The notes beneath the pieces were generated by a model. The model was not told the origin of the DNA, ran no database searches, and saw nothing but the letters and a program-made list of their open reading frames with translations. Position numbers and translations under genes: made by a program. Source: Streptomyces camelliae (GTDB lineage Bacteria; Actinomycetota; Actinomycetes; Streptomycetales; Streptomycetaceae). Taken from it: DNA of 64,000 nt. Numbering within the stretch: the stretch's first letter is position 1; each line of letters starts with the position of its first letter. The DNA is taken from positions 7,006,001-7,070,000 of the forward strand of contig NZ_CP115300.1 in assembly GCF_027625935.1 (NCBI RefSeq), given 5' to 3'. Shown one piece after another: positions 34,609 to 42,691 of this stretch.

Positions 34609-35700
34609 ATGAGCGATGGTGCCGTGCTGCACGTGAAGGGGCGGGTCCTCGTCGGGCCCGAGGACGTCCGCGACGAGCTGTGGGTGGTCGGGGGCCGGGT
34701 GTCGTACGACCGCCCCGCCGGCGCCCGGGACGTCACCACTGTCGAGGGCTGGGCGCTGCCCGGCCTGGTCGACGCGCACTGCCATGTGGGCCTCGACGCG
34801 CACGGCCCGGTCGACGCGGACACCGCCGAGAAGCAGGCGCTCACCGACCGGGAGGCGGGCGCCCTGCTGCTGCGGGACGCCGGCTCGCCCTCCGACACCC
34901 GCTGGATCGACGACCGCGCCGACCTGCCGAAGATCATCCGGGCCGGCCGGCACATCGCCCGCACCCGCCGCTACATCCGCAACTACGCCTGGGAGATCGA
35001 ACCGGAGGACCTGGTCGCCTATGTCGCCCAGGAGGCGAAGCGCGGCGACGGCTGGGTCAAGCTCGTCGGCGACTGGATCGACCGCGACCTCGGCGACCTG
35101 TCCGCCTGCTGGCCCCGTGAGGCCGTCGAGGCGGGGATCGCGGAAGCCCACCGGCTCGGCGCCCGCGTCACCGCGCACTGCTTCGCGACCGACTCCCTGC
35201 GCGACCTGGTCGAGTCGGGCATCGACTGCATCGAGCACGCCACGGGTCTCACGGAGGACCTGATCCCGCTCTTCGCCGAACGGGGCGTCGCGATCGTCCC
35301 CACCCTCGTCAACATCGCCACCTTCCCGCGGCTCGCGGACGGTGGCGAGAGCAAGTTCCCGCGCTGGTCCGCGCACATGCGCCGGCTGCACGAGCGCCGC
35401 TACGACACCGTGCGCGGTGCCTACGACGCCGGGATCCCGGTCTACGTCGGCACGGACGCCGGCGGCTCACTGGCCCACGGCCTGGTCGGCGCCGAGGTGG
35501 CCGAGCTGGTCACCGCCGGCATCCCGCCCGTGGCCGCCCTGTCCGCGACGACCTGGGGCGCCCGCGCCTGGCTCGGCCGCCCCGGTCTGGAGGAGGGCGC
35601 ACCGGCCGACCTGGTGGTGTACGAGACCGACCCGCGCGCGGACGTACGGGTGCTGGCGGCACCGCGCCGGGTGGTGCTGAACGGGATCGTCGTCGGGTAA
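34609..35700 (+). CDS. Metal-dependent amidohydrolase
   Basis: This 363-residue TIM-barrel amidohydrolase is of the imidazolonepropionase/prolidase-like branch. DAHCHVG carries the first metal pair, GWVKLVGDW holds a lysine at the usual bridging position, RVTAHCFA and IEHATGL provide two His ligands, and YVGTDAGGSL the catalytic Asp. It would hydrolyse a cyclic amide or dipeptide-like bond. It follows the ABC ATPase by 18 bases with AAGG eight bases before the ATG at 34609, so it probably acts on the imported substrate. Confidence 0.85.
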   Translation: MSDGAVLHVKGRVLVGPEDVRDELWVVGGRVSYDRPAGARDVTTVEGWALPGLVDAHCHVGLDAHGPVDADTAEKQALTDREAGALLLRDAGSPSDTRWIDDRADLPKIIRAGRHIARTRRYIRNYAWEIEPEDLVAYVAQEAKRGDGWVKLVGDWIDRDLGDLSACWPREAVEAGIAEAHRLGARVTAHCFATDSLRDLVESGIDCIEHATGLTEDLIPLFAERGVAIVPTLVNIATFPRLADGGESKFPRWSAHMRRLHERRYDTVRGAYDAGIPVYVGTDAGGSLAHGLVGAEVAELVTAGIPPVAALSATTWGARAWLGRPGLEEGAPADLVVYETDPRADVRVLAAPRRVVLNGIVVG

Positions 35701-35843
35701 GGGAACGCCCGTGCCCGGCGATTCGAATCAGTGTGTGGAAAATCCACGTTTGAGTGAAGTAACCCGGGATCGCTGACCGTTCACCCACACCGCGTACAAG
35801 GTTGACGGGTCCCAAGCAGGTTCCTTCTGGGGGTCCCACCACC
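35701..35843 (+). promoter_or_regulatory. Upstream region of the LAETG protein gene with palindromes
   Basis: GATTCGAATC (35720-35729) is a perfect 10-base palindrome, and GTGGAAAATCCAC (35735-35747) is a perfect 5+5 inverted repeat just after it. They lie 97 bases or more before the proposed TTG start. A single GTTCACCC at 35779 resembles half a PHO box. Confidence 0.35.
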
Positions 35844-36746
35844 TTGAACAGCAACGACTTCCGCATGCCCGCGCGCAGACTCGCCGCCCTGGCGACGGTC
35901 ACCGCCCTCACCGCAGTCCCCGTGGTCCTGGGAGCGGGCGCCGCGCACGCGACCGGTGACCACGGCCGCGCGACCGCAGTGGTGCTCCGCACCGGTCTCG
36001 ACGTGTCCCTGCTCAACAAGACCGTCGACGTCCCGCTCGCGGTCTCCCTCAACGAGGTCCAGGCACCGCAGAGCGCCGACCGGACCGCCCTGTCCGCGCG
36101 GCTCGACGGCGTGGCCGGCGGCAGACCGTTCACCGTCCTCGGCGCGGACGTCGCCTCGGCGAAGGCCACGGTGACCGCGCGGCGCGCCGAGGGCTCGGTC
36201 CGGCTCGCCCACGCCCGACTGCACGTCCCCGGCCTGCCCCTGCTGTCCCTGATCGAGGCCGACACGATCACCGCCGACGCCACCTGCGAGGCCGGCAGGG
36301 CACCGGTCGCCGCCGCGAACGTCCTCGGCGCCGTCACCGTCCTCGGCAAGCGCGTCACGCTCACCGCCGGCGGCCCGACCGAGGTGAAGGTGCCCGGCGT
36401 CGGCGAGGTCCGCCTCGACCTGTCCCGGCGGAGCACCACGACCCGTACGGCGGCCGCCACCGCCCTCGAACTCAAGGTCTCCGTCAACCCGTTGAAGCTC
36501 AACGTGGCCGATGTCGAGGGCACGGTCACCCTGGCCCGCGCCACCTGCGAGTCCCCGGCGTCCGCGCCCGCCGGCGACCCGGCGCAGAGCCACGACCCGG
36601 TCGCCGACGTCAAGGCGCAGGGATCCCGCGCCGACCTCGCGGAGACCGGCGGCAGCTCGGCGACTCCGTACATCGCGGGCGGTGCCCTGGCGCTGGTGCT
36701 GGCCGGCGGGGGAGCGGTGACGGTGGCCCGGCGCCGCAAGGGCTGA
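35844..36746 (+). CDS. SCO1860-family LAETG-anchored surface protein
   Basis: This 300-residue exported protein has a signal peptide (RRLAALATVTALTAVPVVLGAGAAHA) and a beta-rich body (TAVVLRTGLDVSLLNKTVDVPLAVSLNEVQAP, TADATCEAG). A second cysteine lies in LARATCESP. The C-terminal sorting signal is LAETG followed by a hydrophobic helix (YIAGGALALVLAGGGAVTVA) and RRRKG. LAxTG is the motif for class E sortases, so it should be covalently fixed to the wall. The start is uncertain: TTG at 35844 after GGGGG, or ATG at 35865, just before the signal peptide. Confidence 0.88.
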   Translation: MNSNDFRMPARRLAALATVTALTAVPVVLGAGAAHATGDHGRATAVVLRTGLDVSLLNKTVDVPLAVSLNEVQAPQSADRTALSARLDGVAGGRPFTVLGADVASAKATVTARRAEGSVRLAHARLHVPGLPLLSLIEADTITADATCEAGRAPVAAANVLGAVTVLGKRVTLTAGGPTEVKVPGVGEVRLDLSRRSTTTRTAAATALELKVSVNPLKLNVADVEGTVTLARATCESPASAPAGDPAQSHDPVADVKAQGSRADLAETGGSSATPYIAGGALALVLAGGGAVTVARRRKG

Positions 36747-36779
36747 CGGCACGGCCTTCTGCCGCTCCCTGCCCAGCCC

Positions 36780-37379
36780 TCACGCCGGGTAGGGAGCGGT
36801 CTCCCGGCCCGCCCGCAGCGTCGCCGCCCACCAGGACAGCTGGTCGAGCAGGGTCTTCGCGAAACCGGCGGCCGTCTCGTCCAGGGGGCGGCCGTCCTGC
36901 CAGGCGGTGAAGTAGTTCGGGAAGGCGAGCCCGTCCCGGATGGTCACCGCGTGCAGCTCCGTCAGCACGTTCTCCAGGTGCAGCACCGCGTGCCGGCCGC
37001 CGGCCGCGCCGCCGTAGCTGACGAAGGCGACCGGCTTCGCCGTCCACTGGGTGAAGTGCCAGTCGATCGCGGCCTTCAGGGAGGCGGGGTAGCTGTGGTT
37101 GTACTCGGGCGTGACGACGATGAACGCGTCGGCCTCGGCCAGCGCCGACGTCAGCCGGGCCATCCCGGCCGGCCGCGGGTAGGCGTCCCCCGCGAACTTC
37201 GGCGACTCGGCCGGCAGCGCCAACGGGATGTCGATGTCGGCCAGATCGACCACGTCGACCTCGAACCCCCCGTGCGTGCGGGCCTGTTCCGCCACCCACG
37301 ACCCGACGACCGGCCCGAACCGGCCCTCCCGAACGCTTCCGACGATGATCAGCAGCTTGTGCGTGTTCGTGTTCTCCAT
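36780..37379 (-). CDS. NADPH-dependent FMN reductase
   Basis: This 199-residue flavodoxin-fold quinone/FMN reductase has LLIIVGSVREGRFGPVVGSWV (phosphate-binding loop of FMN), DVVDLADIDIPLALP and FIVVTPEYNHSYPASLKAAIDWHFTQW, the family hallmark, then VSYGGAAGGRHAV. It reduces flavins, quinones or chromate-like acceptors and may protect against oxidative stress. It is divergent from the XRE regulator, which could control it. The ATG at 37379 is used; GTG codons nine and six bases upstream are also possible. Confidence 0.88.
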   Translation of the reverse strand: MENTNTHKLLIIVGSVREGRFGPVVGSWVAEQARTHGGFEVDVVDLADIDIPLALPAESPKFAGDAYPRPAGMARLTSALAEADAFIVVTPEYNHSYPASLKAAIDWHFTQWTAKPVAFVSYGGAAGGRHAVLHLENVLTELHAVTIRDGLAFPNYFTAWQDGRPLDETAAGFAKTLLDQLSWWAATLRAGRETAPYPA

Positions 37380-37492
37380 GCCCACCACGATCGGGCGCCC
37401 GGCACCGCACAGCCAGGCCGTGCCCAGGCTGGCCCCCGCAGGGCCACGCTGAGCCCTCGGCGACGGTCACAGGGGCGACCTATCCTCCCCTC

Positions 37493-38353
37493 ATGGGTAC
37501 ACCACTGGGGGACTTCGTCCGGGCCAAGCGGGACAGCATCCAGCCGCAGACACTGGGACTGCCGGAGCGCGGCCGCCGCCGCTCACCGGGGCTGCGCCGG
37601 CTCGACCTGGCCGCACGCGCCGGCATCAGCGTCGAGTACCTGACCCGCATCGAACAGGGCCGCGACCGCAACCCCTCGGTGTCCGTGCTCAACTGCCTCG
37701 CCGACGCGCTCAGTCTGGACGCGGCCGAGCGCGGTCATCTGCGCTACCTCGCGAAGATCACCGGCGGCGCCTGCCCCAGCCACACCCGGCCGGCCCCGCC
37801 CCGCCGGGACGTCCGCCCCGCCCTGCTCGACACGCTCCGCCTGCTGGAACCGGGCATCGCCGTCGTGACCAACCGCCTCGGCGACATCCTCGCCCGCACC
37901 AGCGGCTACGAGCTGCTGACGGACGGCACCGGACTCCTCGACAGCGACACCCCGAACCTCACCCGGTACGTCTTCACCGACCCGCGCGCCCGCACCTTCT
38001 TCACCGACTGGTCCGAGGTCGCCGACGAGCAGGCCTTCGACCTGTGGCTCGGCCCGTCCATCGAGAACGCGGAGTGGCTCAGCACGGAACTGGCCCCGGT
38101 GGCGGGCCCGGAGTTCACGCGCCGCCTGAACCTGCACGTGGTGCCGCAGCGCGGGGTGCTGCGCCTGAACCACCCGTCGGGACACGAACTCCGGCTCACT
38201 CGCGAGACGCTGGACGTCACGGCGGACGCCCAGCAGCTTGTCGTGTACCTTCCGGCGGACGAGCGGACGGCCGAGGCGATCGCCGAACTCCGGGGGTACG
38301 GGCGCGGCGAACGCGGGGCGCGCGCGAGGGGTGGGCTCAGGGCGATCTCCTGA
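37493..38353 (+). CDS. XRE-family regulator with MmyB-like ligand domain
   Basis: This 286-residue protein has an N-terminal helix-turn-helix (LDLAARAGISVEYLTRIEQGRDRNPSVSVLNCLADALSL). A C-terminal MmyB-like domain follows (DTLRLLEPGIAVVTNRLGDILARTSGYELL, NLTRYVFTDPRARTFFTDWSEVADEQAF, LNHPSGHELRLTRETLDVTADAQQLVVYLP). The latter resembles PAS-like sensors said to bind fatty acids. In Streptomyces such genes are very often divergent from a single oxidoreductase that they control, as here with the FMN reductase. Confidence 0.88.
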   Translation: MGTPLGDFVRAKRDSIQPQTLGLPERGRRRSPGLRRLDLAARAGISVEYLTRIEQGRDRNPSVSVLNCLADALSLDAAERGHLRYLAKITGGACPSHTRPAPPRRDVRPALLDTLRLLEPGIAVVTNRLGDILARTSGYELLTDGTGLLDSDTPNLTRYVFTDPRARTFFTDWSEVADEQAFDLWLGPSIENAEWLSTELAPVAGPEFTRRLNLHVVPQRGVLRLNHPSGHELRLTRETLDVTADAQQLVVYLPADERTAEAIAELRGYGRGERGARARGGLRAIS

Positions 38354-38375
38354 CGGAACCTCTCAGCCGACAGTT

Positions 38376-38426
38376 TCGGGTGGAGGGCGGGCGAGGCGGG
38401 GTCCAGGGGCGGAGCCCCAGCTACGG
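38376..38426. repeat. Intergenic repeat related to the insertion in cobB
   Basis: The sequence starts TCGGGTGGAGGGCGGGCGAG, followed by GCGGGGTCCAGGGGCGGAGCC, and closely matches 47094-47148 inside cobB. GGTCCAGGGGCGGAGCCCC includes a small palindrome. It ends at the cobC stop codon region, in the gap between convergent genes, where it could act as a terminator. Confidence 0.75.
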
Positions 38427-39476
38427 CAGCGCGACGGACAGTGCCGAAAGGAACCCGTTCACCGTGCCCCGGTCCCGCACAGCCACCCGTACCCATTCCT
38501 CGCCGAGCCCCGGAAACGTGTCACCCCGGCGCACGGCGTAGCCGAGCTCACGCAACCGGCGTCGTACCCCGGCCGCCCCCGGCATCCGGACCAGCACGAA
38601 CGACCCCTCCGCCGGACCGGCCACCGAGACACCCCGGTCGGCGAAAGCGGAGAGCCCCGCCACCAGATGCGCCCGGTCCGCCGCGATCCGGTGCGCCGCA
38701 TGCCCCGCCTCCGCCAGCGCCCGGGGCGTCATACACGCCTCGGTCGCGGCCAGCGCCGGCGTGGACACCGGCCACAGCGGCTGGGCCTGCTCCAGCGACC
38801 CGATGGTCTCCGGCGCGGCCAGCACATACCCGATCCGCAGCCCGGCCAGCCCCCAGGTCTTGGTCAGGCTGCGCAGCACCACCAGACCCGGTACGTCGGT
38901 CCGCCCGGCCAGCGTCTCCCGCTCGCCCGGCACCGCGTCCATGAACGCCTCGTCCACCACCAGCGTCCGCCCATGACGGGCGAGCCGGGTGATCGTGTCC
39001 GCCGGATGCAGGACCGACGTGGGGTTGGTCGGGTTCCCGATCACCACGAGGTCGGCCTCCTCCGGCACCGCCGCCGGATCCAGCCGGAACCCGTCCGCCT
39101 CCCGCAGCAGCACCCGGTCCACGGTGTGCCCCGCGTCCCGCAGCGCGGCCTCCGGCTCGGTGAACTGCGGGTGCACGACGACGGGTTGCCGTACCTTCAG
39201 CGCGCGCGCCAGCAGCACGAACGCCTCCGCCGCCCCGGCCGTCAGCAGCACCCGCTCCACCGGCAGGCCGTGCCGCGCCGCCACCGCCGCCCGCGCGGCC
39301 CGCCCGTCCGGGTAGGCCGCGAGCGAGCCCAGCGACTCGGCGATGCGTTCCCGCAGCCACGCCGGGGGAGTGTCCGCGCGGACGTTGACGGCGAGGTCCA
39401 CCAGCGCCGAGCCGTCGTCACGGACCTCGGCGTCGCCGTGATGCCGCAGATCGTGCCTGCTGTCCTCAGTGTGCAT
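38421..39476 (-). CDS. cobC: CobC-like PLP-dependent protein (Rv2231c family)
   Basis: This 351-residue class I/II aminotransferase-fold protein has LAVNVRADTPPAWLRERIAESL, YPDGRAARAAVAARHGLPVERVLLTAGAAEAFVLLARAL, VIGNPTNPTSVLHPAD, TLVVDEAFMDAVPGE and VVLRSLTKTWGLAGLRIGYVL, with the Schiff-base lysine in SLTKTWGLAG. In cobalamin synthesis this family is linked to L-threonine-phosphate decarboxylase activity, giving the aminopropanol linker. It is the last gene of the cobM operon and overlaps the cbiX 3' end by 11 bases, which supports the ATG at 39476. Confidence 0.85.
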   Translation of the reverse strand: MHTEDSRHDLRHHGDAEVRDDGSALVDLAVNVRADTPPAWLRERIAESLGSLAAYPDGRAARAAVAARHGLPVERVLLTAGAAEAFVLLARALKVRQPVVVHPQFTEPEAALRDAGHTVDRVLLREADGFRLDPAAVPEEADLVVIGNPTNPTSVLHPADTITRLARHGRTLVVDEAFMDAVPGERETLAGRTDVPGLVVLRSLTKTWGLAGLRIGYVLAAPETIGSLEQAQPLWPVSTPALAATEACMTPRALAEAGHAAHRIAADRAHLVAGLSAFADRGVSVAGPAEGSFVLVRMPGAAGVRRRLRELGYAVRRGDTFPGLGEEWVRVAVRDRGTVNGFLSALSVALP

Positions 39477-40410
39477 GGCTGTGCGTGTGCCCCCCGTGAT
39501 GGTGCTGCCCGTGCCCGTGTCCATGGCCGTGGTGCCCGTCGTCGTCCGGGTGGAAGTGCGGCTGTTGCGGCAGACCCACCTTGTCCTCGAAGCCCGGCAG
39601 CGCGATCCGGTACACGCACGAGTCGCAGTTCATCCGCAGATCGCCCTCGACCGCCTCCGCGTACCGCTCCATCACCAGGTCCAGCAGCTCCGGCTCGGGC
39701 CCGATGACCTCGGCGGAGCGCACCTCGACCTCCGGGTGCGCGGCCGCCCAGCCCTCGGTCTGCTGCCGCACCCGGTCCGGCAGGATCCCGGTGAACAGGA
39801 AGTAGGGGAGTACGACGATCCGCTTCGCCCCCAGCCGCACGCACCGGTCCAGCCCGCTCGGCACGTCCGGCGCCGCCAGCGACACGAACGCCGTCTCCAC
39901 ACCGGCGTACCCGCGCCCCTCCCACAGCAGCCGGGCCGCCTTGTACACCTCGGCGTTGGCGTCCGGGTCGGTCGAGCCGCGCCCGACCAGCAGCACGGTC
40001 ACGTCCGACCGGTCCTCGGGGCTCCGCCCGGAGGAGCCCAGCGCCTCGTCCAGCCGCCGCTCCAGCACGCCCAGCAGCGCCGGGTGCGGGCCCAGCGGAC
40101 GGCCGTAGGCGTACGAGATCCCCGGGTGCCGTTCCTTCTCGCGGGCCAGCGCGGCCGGGATGTCACCCTTGGCGTGCCCGGCGGACACCAGCATCAGCGG
40201 CACCGCCGCGAACCGTCGTACACCCCGCTCGACCAGCTCGGCGACGGCCTCGCCGAGCGGCGGCGGGGACAGCTCGATGAAGCCGCCCGCGACGGGCAGT
40301 TCGGGGTGGCGGCGGCCCAGCTCCCGGACGAAGTCGCGGAACGCCTCGGCTCCGGCCTCGTCCCGGGTGCCGTGACCGGCGATGAGCAGGGCGGGCGGCG
40401 GGGTGGTCAC
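39466..40410 (-). CDS. cbiX: Sirohydrochlorin chelatase (CbiX/SirB type) with a His-rich tail
   Basis: This 314-residue protein is made of two tandem chelatase halves. The first begins LLIAGHGTRDEAGAEAFRDFV with His13 as the metal ligand, with PLMLVSAGHAKGDIP supplying a second His. The second half begins VTVLLVGRGSTDPDANAEV. LRMNCDSCVYRIALPGFEDKVG precedes a C-terminal tail in which about half of the last 30 residues are His, alternating with Gly and Asp. Such tails bind cobalt or nickel. It inserts Co (or Fe) early into sirohydrochlorin. It overlaps cobH by four bases and cobC by 11. Confidence 0.88.
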   Translation of the reverse strand: MTTPPPALLIAGHGTRDEAGAEAFRDFVRELGRRHPELPVAGGFIELSPPPLGEAVAELVERGVRRFAAVPLMLVSAGHAKGDIPAALAREKERHPGISYAYGRPLGPHPALLGVLERRLDEALGSSGRSPEDRSDVTVLLVGRGSTDPDANAEVYKAARLLWEGRGYAGVETAFVSLAAPDVPSGLDRCVRLGAKRIVVLPYFLFTGILPDRVRQQTEGWAAAHPEVEVRSAEVIGPEPELLDLVMERYAEAVEGDLRMNCDSCVYRIALPGFEDKVGLPQQPHFHPDDDGHHGHGHGHGQHHHGGHTHSHAH

Positions 40411-40994
40411 GGGGTCTCCTCGGATGAAGTGGGGTGGTACAGCAGGGCGTTGAGCGCGGCGGCGGCCACCGCCGACCCGCCCTTCTCGGACACGTTGCTC
40501 ACGGCGGGCAGCCCGCTCTCGCGGAGCGCGGCCTTGGACTCGACGGCCCCGACGAAGCCGACGGGCAGGCCGATGACGAGCGCGGGGGAGGCGTCCAGGG
40601 TGAGCAGCTCCTCCAGGGCGGTCGGCGCGTTGCCGATCACCCAGAGGGCACCCGGGCCGACCTGCTCGTAGGCGAGCCGGATCGCGTGCGCCGAACGCGT
40701 CAGGCCGGGGCCCGCCTCGGCGTCCTTCAGCCGGCAGACGGTCTCGCGCCGGGTGATCCCGGCGCCCACCATCTCGACGTCGACGACGACCGGCGCCCCG
40801 GCGTGCAGCGCCGCATGGGCCTTCGCCAGGTCGCCCTCGTCCATGACGAGGTCGCCGGCGTAGTCGAGGTCGGCGGCGGAGTGGATGACCCGCTCCACCA
40901 CCGCCCTCGTCAGCGGCGGGAAGTGCGAGGTGTCCAGCCGGGCGCGCAACCGCCGGTAGGACTCCTGCTCGATCGGGTGGACGACACGGTTCAC
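40407..40994 (-). CDS. cobH: Precorrin-8X methylmutase
   Basis: This 195-residue CobH/CbiC enzyme moves the C11 methyl to C12 to give hydrogenobyrinate. It shows HPIEQESYRRLRARLD, VERVIHSAADLDYAGDLVM with the catalytic His, VVVDVEMVGAGITRRET and VIGNAPTALEELLTLDASPALVIGLPVGFVGAVESKAAL. The GTG start overlaps the upstream stop (GTGA), and its own stop overlaps the cbiX start (ATGA). Confidence 0.93.
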   Translation of the reverse strand: MNRVVHPIEQESYRRLRARLDTSHFPPLTRAVVERVIHSAADLDYAGDLVMDEGDLAKAHAALHAGAPVVVDVEMVGAGITRRETVCRLKDAEAGPGLTRSAHAIRLAYEQVGPGALWVIGNAPTALEELLTLDASPALVIGLPVGFVGAVESKAALRESGLPAVSNVSEKGGSAVAAAALNALLYHPTSSEETP

Positions 40995-42691
40995 CGGGCC
41001 TCCTCCTGCGCTGCCTGCCAGCGGTAGCCGCGCGGGGTCACCATGCGCCCCGCGATGTTCCGGGTCGCGGTGTTGCCCACCGTCACGACCGTCATCATGT
41101 CGACCGTCGCCGGGTCGAGCGCGCCGAGGGTGGTCACCCGGCTCGACTCGTCCGGCCGGGACGCGTTGCGTACGACACCGACGGGCGTCGTCGGCTCCCG
41201 GTGCCCGGCGAGGATCGCGAGCGCCTTGGGCAGCTGCCAGTCGCGGCCCCGCGAACGCGGGTTGTAGAACGTCACGACGAGGTCCGCCTCGGCCGCCGCC
41301 CGCACCCGCCGCTCGATGACCTCCCACGGCGTGTGCAGGTCGGACAGGCTGATGGACACATGGTCGTGGCCCAGCGGCGCACCCAGGATCGCCCCGGCGG
41401 CCAGCGCGGCCGTCACCCCGGGCACCCCGACCACGTCGATGTCGTCGGACGCCTCGGCCAGCGCCGGGGACGCCATCGCGTACACGCCCGCGTCCCCGCT
41501 GCCGATCAGTGCCACCGCGTGCCCCTTGCGGGCCTCCGCGACCGCCGTACGGGCCCGCTCCTCCTCGGCGCCGAGCCCGGACTCCAGCACCCGCGTGCCC
41601 GGCCGCAGCAGATCGCGGATCTGGTCGACGTACTGGTCGAGGCCCACCAGCACGGAAGCGCGCCGGAGTTCGGCCGTGGCACGCGGGGTGAGCAGGTCCC
41701 GGGCGCCGGGTCCGAGCCCGACCACCGCGAGCCGCCCGCGCGCCGGACGCCGTACCACGGCACAGGTCGCCATGGCGGGCCGGCCGTCAGCGCGTACGGA
41801 CTTCCGCTTCGGTACGAGGAGTTCGCCGCCCCGGACCAGGGCGGCGGCCTCCGCCACGGACGGCGTGCCGACGGCCGCGAGCGGCGCGTCCGACGGGTTG
41901 GGCACCTCGACGGCCGCCAGCTCCTCGGCGGAGTACGTCACCAGGGGCACCCCCAGCCGCTCGGCGGCCGCCACGATGCCCGGCTCCTCCGACTTGGCGT
42001 CCACGGTGGCCAGTTCGGCGACGGACGTGACCGAGAGACCCGCCTGCGCGAGTGTCTCCTCGACCAGCCCGAGCACCTCCTGCGCCGGCGCCCCCTGGGA
42101 CGCGCCCACCCCGACCACCAGCGACGGCGGCCGGAGCAGCACCTCACGCTCGCCGGGCTCGACGGCCCGGTCCGTCAGCCGGATCGTGTACGGGCCCTGC
42201 GCCGACGTCGGCAGCGCCGGCAGCGGCCAGGTCAACTCGGCCTGCAGGGCGACCGGTTCGCCGTCCAGCAGCGCGCGCGAGACCGCGGCCACCGCACCCT
42301 CGTACGGCAGCCCGAGCGTGTCCAGCCCCGGCAGCCCGACGGAGTCCGTCGCGGTCGTCACCACGGGCTCCGCCCCCAGCAACTCGCCCACCTCGCGGGC
42401 GAGTTCGTTGGCGCCGCCGCCGTGTCCGCCGACCAGCGACACGGCGTACCGGCCGCCCTCGTCCACGCACACCACACCCGGGTCCGCCGTCTTGTCGCCG
42501 AGCAGCGGCGCGAGCAGTCGTACGGTCGCTCCCGTCGCCAGGAAGCACACCAGCTGCTCGCACTCCGCGAACGCGGCCCGCACCGCCTCCCCGACGGGAC
42601 CCTCGTACACCCGCGTCCGCGACGGCCACGCCGCGGCCAGCCGGTCGCGCGCCGCCGCCCCCGCCGCGGTGGCGGAAATCAGGCCGATCAC
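40991..42691 (-). CDS. cobJ: CbiG-CobJ fusion: cobalt-precorrin-5A hydrolase / precorrin-3B C17-methyltransferase
   Basis: This 566-residue bifunctional protein has two parts. Residues ~1-310 are CbiG: the N-terminal domain contains FLATGATVRLLAPLLGDKTADPGVVCVDEGGRYAVSLVGGHGGGANELA, and the C-terminal CbiG/CobE domain contains LVVGVGASQGAPAQEVLGLVEETL and VDAKSEEPGIVAAAERLGVPLVTY. Residues ~325-560 are a tetrapyrrole methylase (LAVVGLGPGARDLLTPRA, ALIGSGDAGVYAMASPALA, VVTFYNPRSRGRDWQL) acting at C17. The domains follow pathway order: C17 methylation and ring contraction, then lactone opening. It overlaps cobL and cobH by four bases each. Confidence 0.92.
   Translation of the reverse strand: MIGLISATAAGAAARDRLAAAWPSRTRVYEGPVGEAVRAAFAECEQLVCFLATGATVRLLAPLLGDKTADPGVVCVDEGGRYAVSLVGGHGGGANELAREVGELLGAEPVVTTATDSVGLPGLDTLGLPYEGAVAAVSRALLDGEPVALQAELTWPLPALPTSAQGPYTIRLTDRAVEPGEREVLLRPPSLVVGVGASQGAPAQEVLGLVEETLAQAGLSVTSVAELATVDAKSEEPGIVAAAERLGVPLVTYSAEELAAVEVPNPSDAPLAAVGTPSVAEAAALVRGGELLVPKRKSVRADGRPAMATCAVVRRPARGRLAVVGLGPGARDLLTPRATAELRRASVLVGLDQYVDQIRDLLRPGTRVLESGLGAEEERARTAVAEARKGHAVALIGSGDAGVYAMASPALAEASDDIDVVGVPGVTAALAAGAILGAPLGHDHVSISLSDLHTPWEVIERRVRAAAEADLVVTFYNPRSRGRDWQLPKALAILAGHREPTTPVGVVRNASRPDESSRVTTLGALDPATVDMMTVVTVGNTATRNIAGRMVTPRGYRWQAAQEEAR

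Noticed and set aside
35779..35789. GTTCACCCACA resembles a PHO box upstream of the LAETG protein gene.
   Set aside because: Only one 11-base unit is present; a PhoP site needs at least two direct repeats, as before pit.
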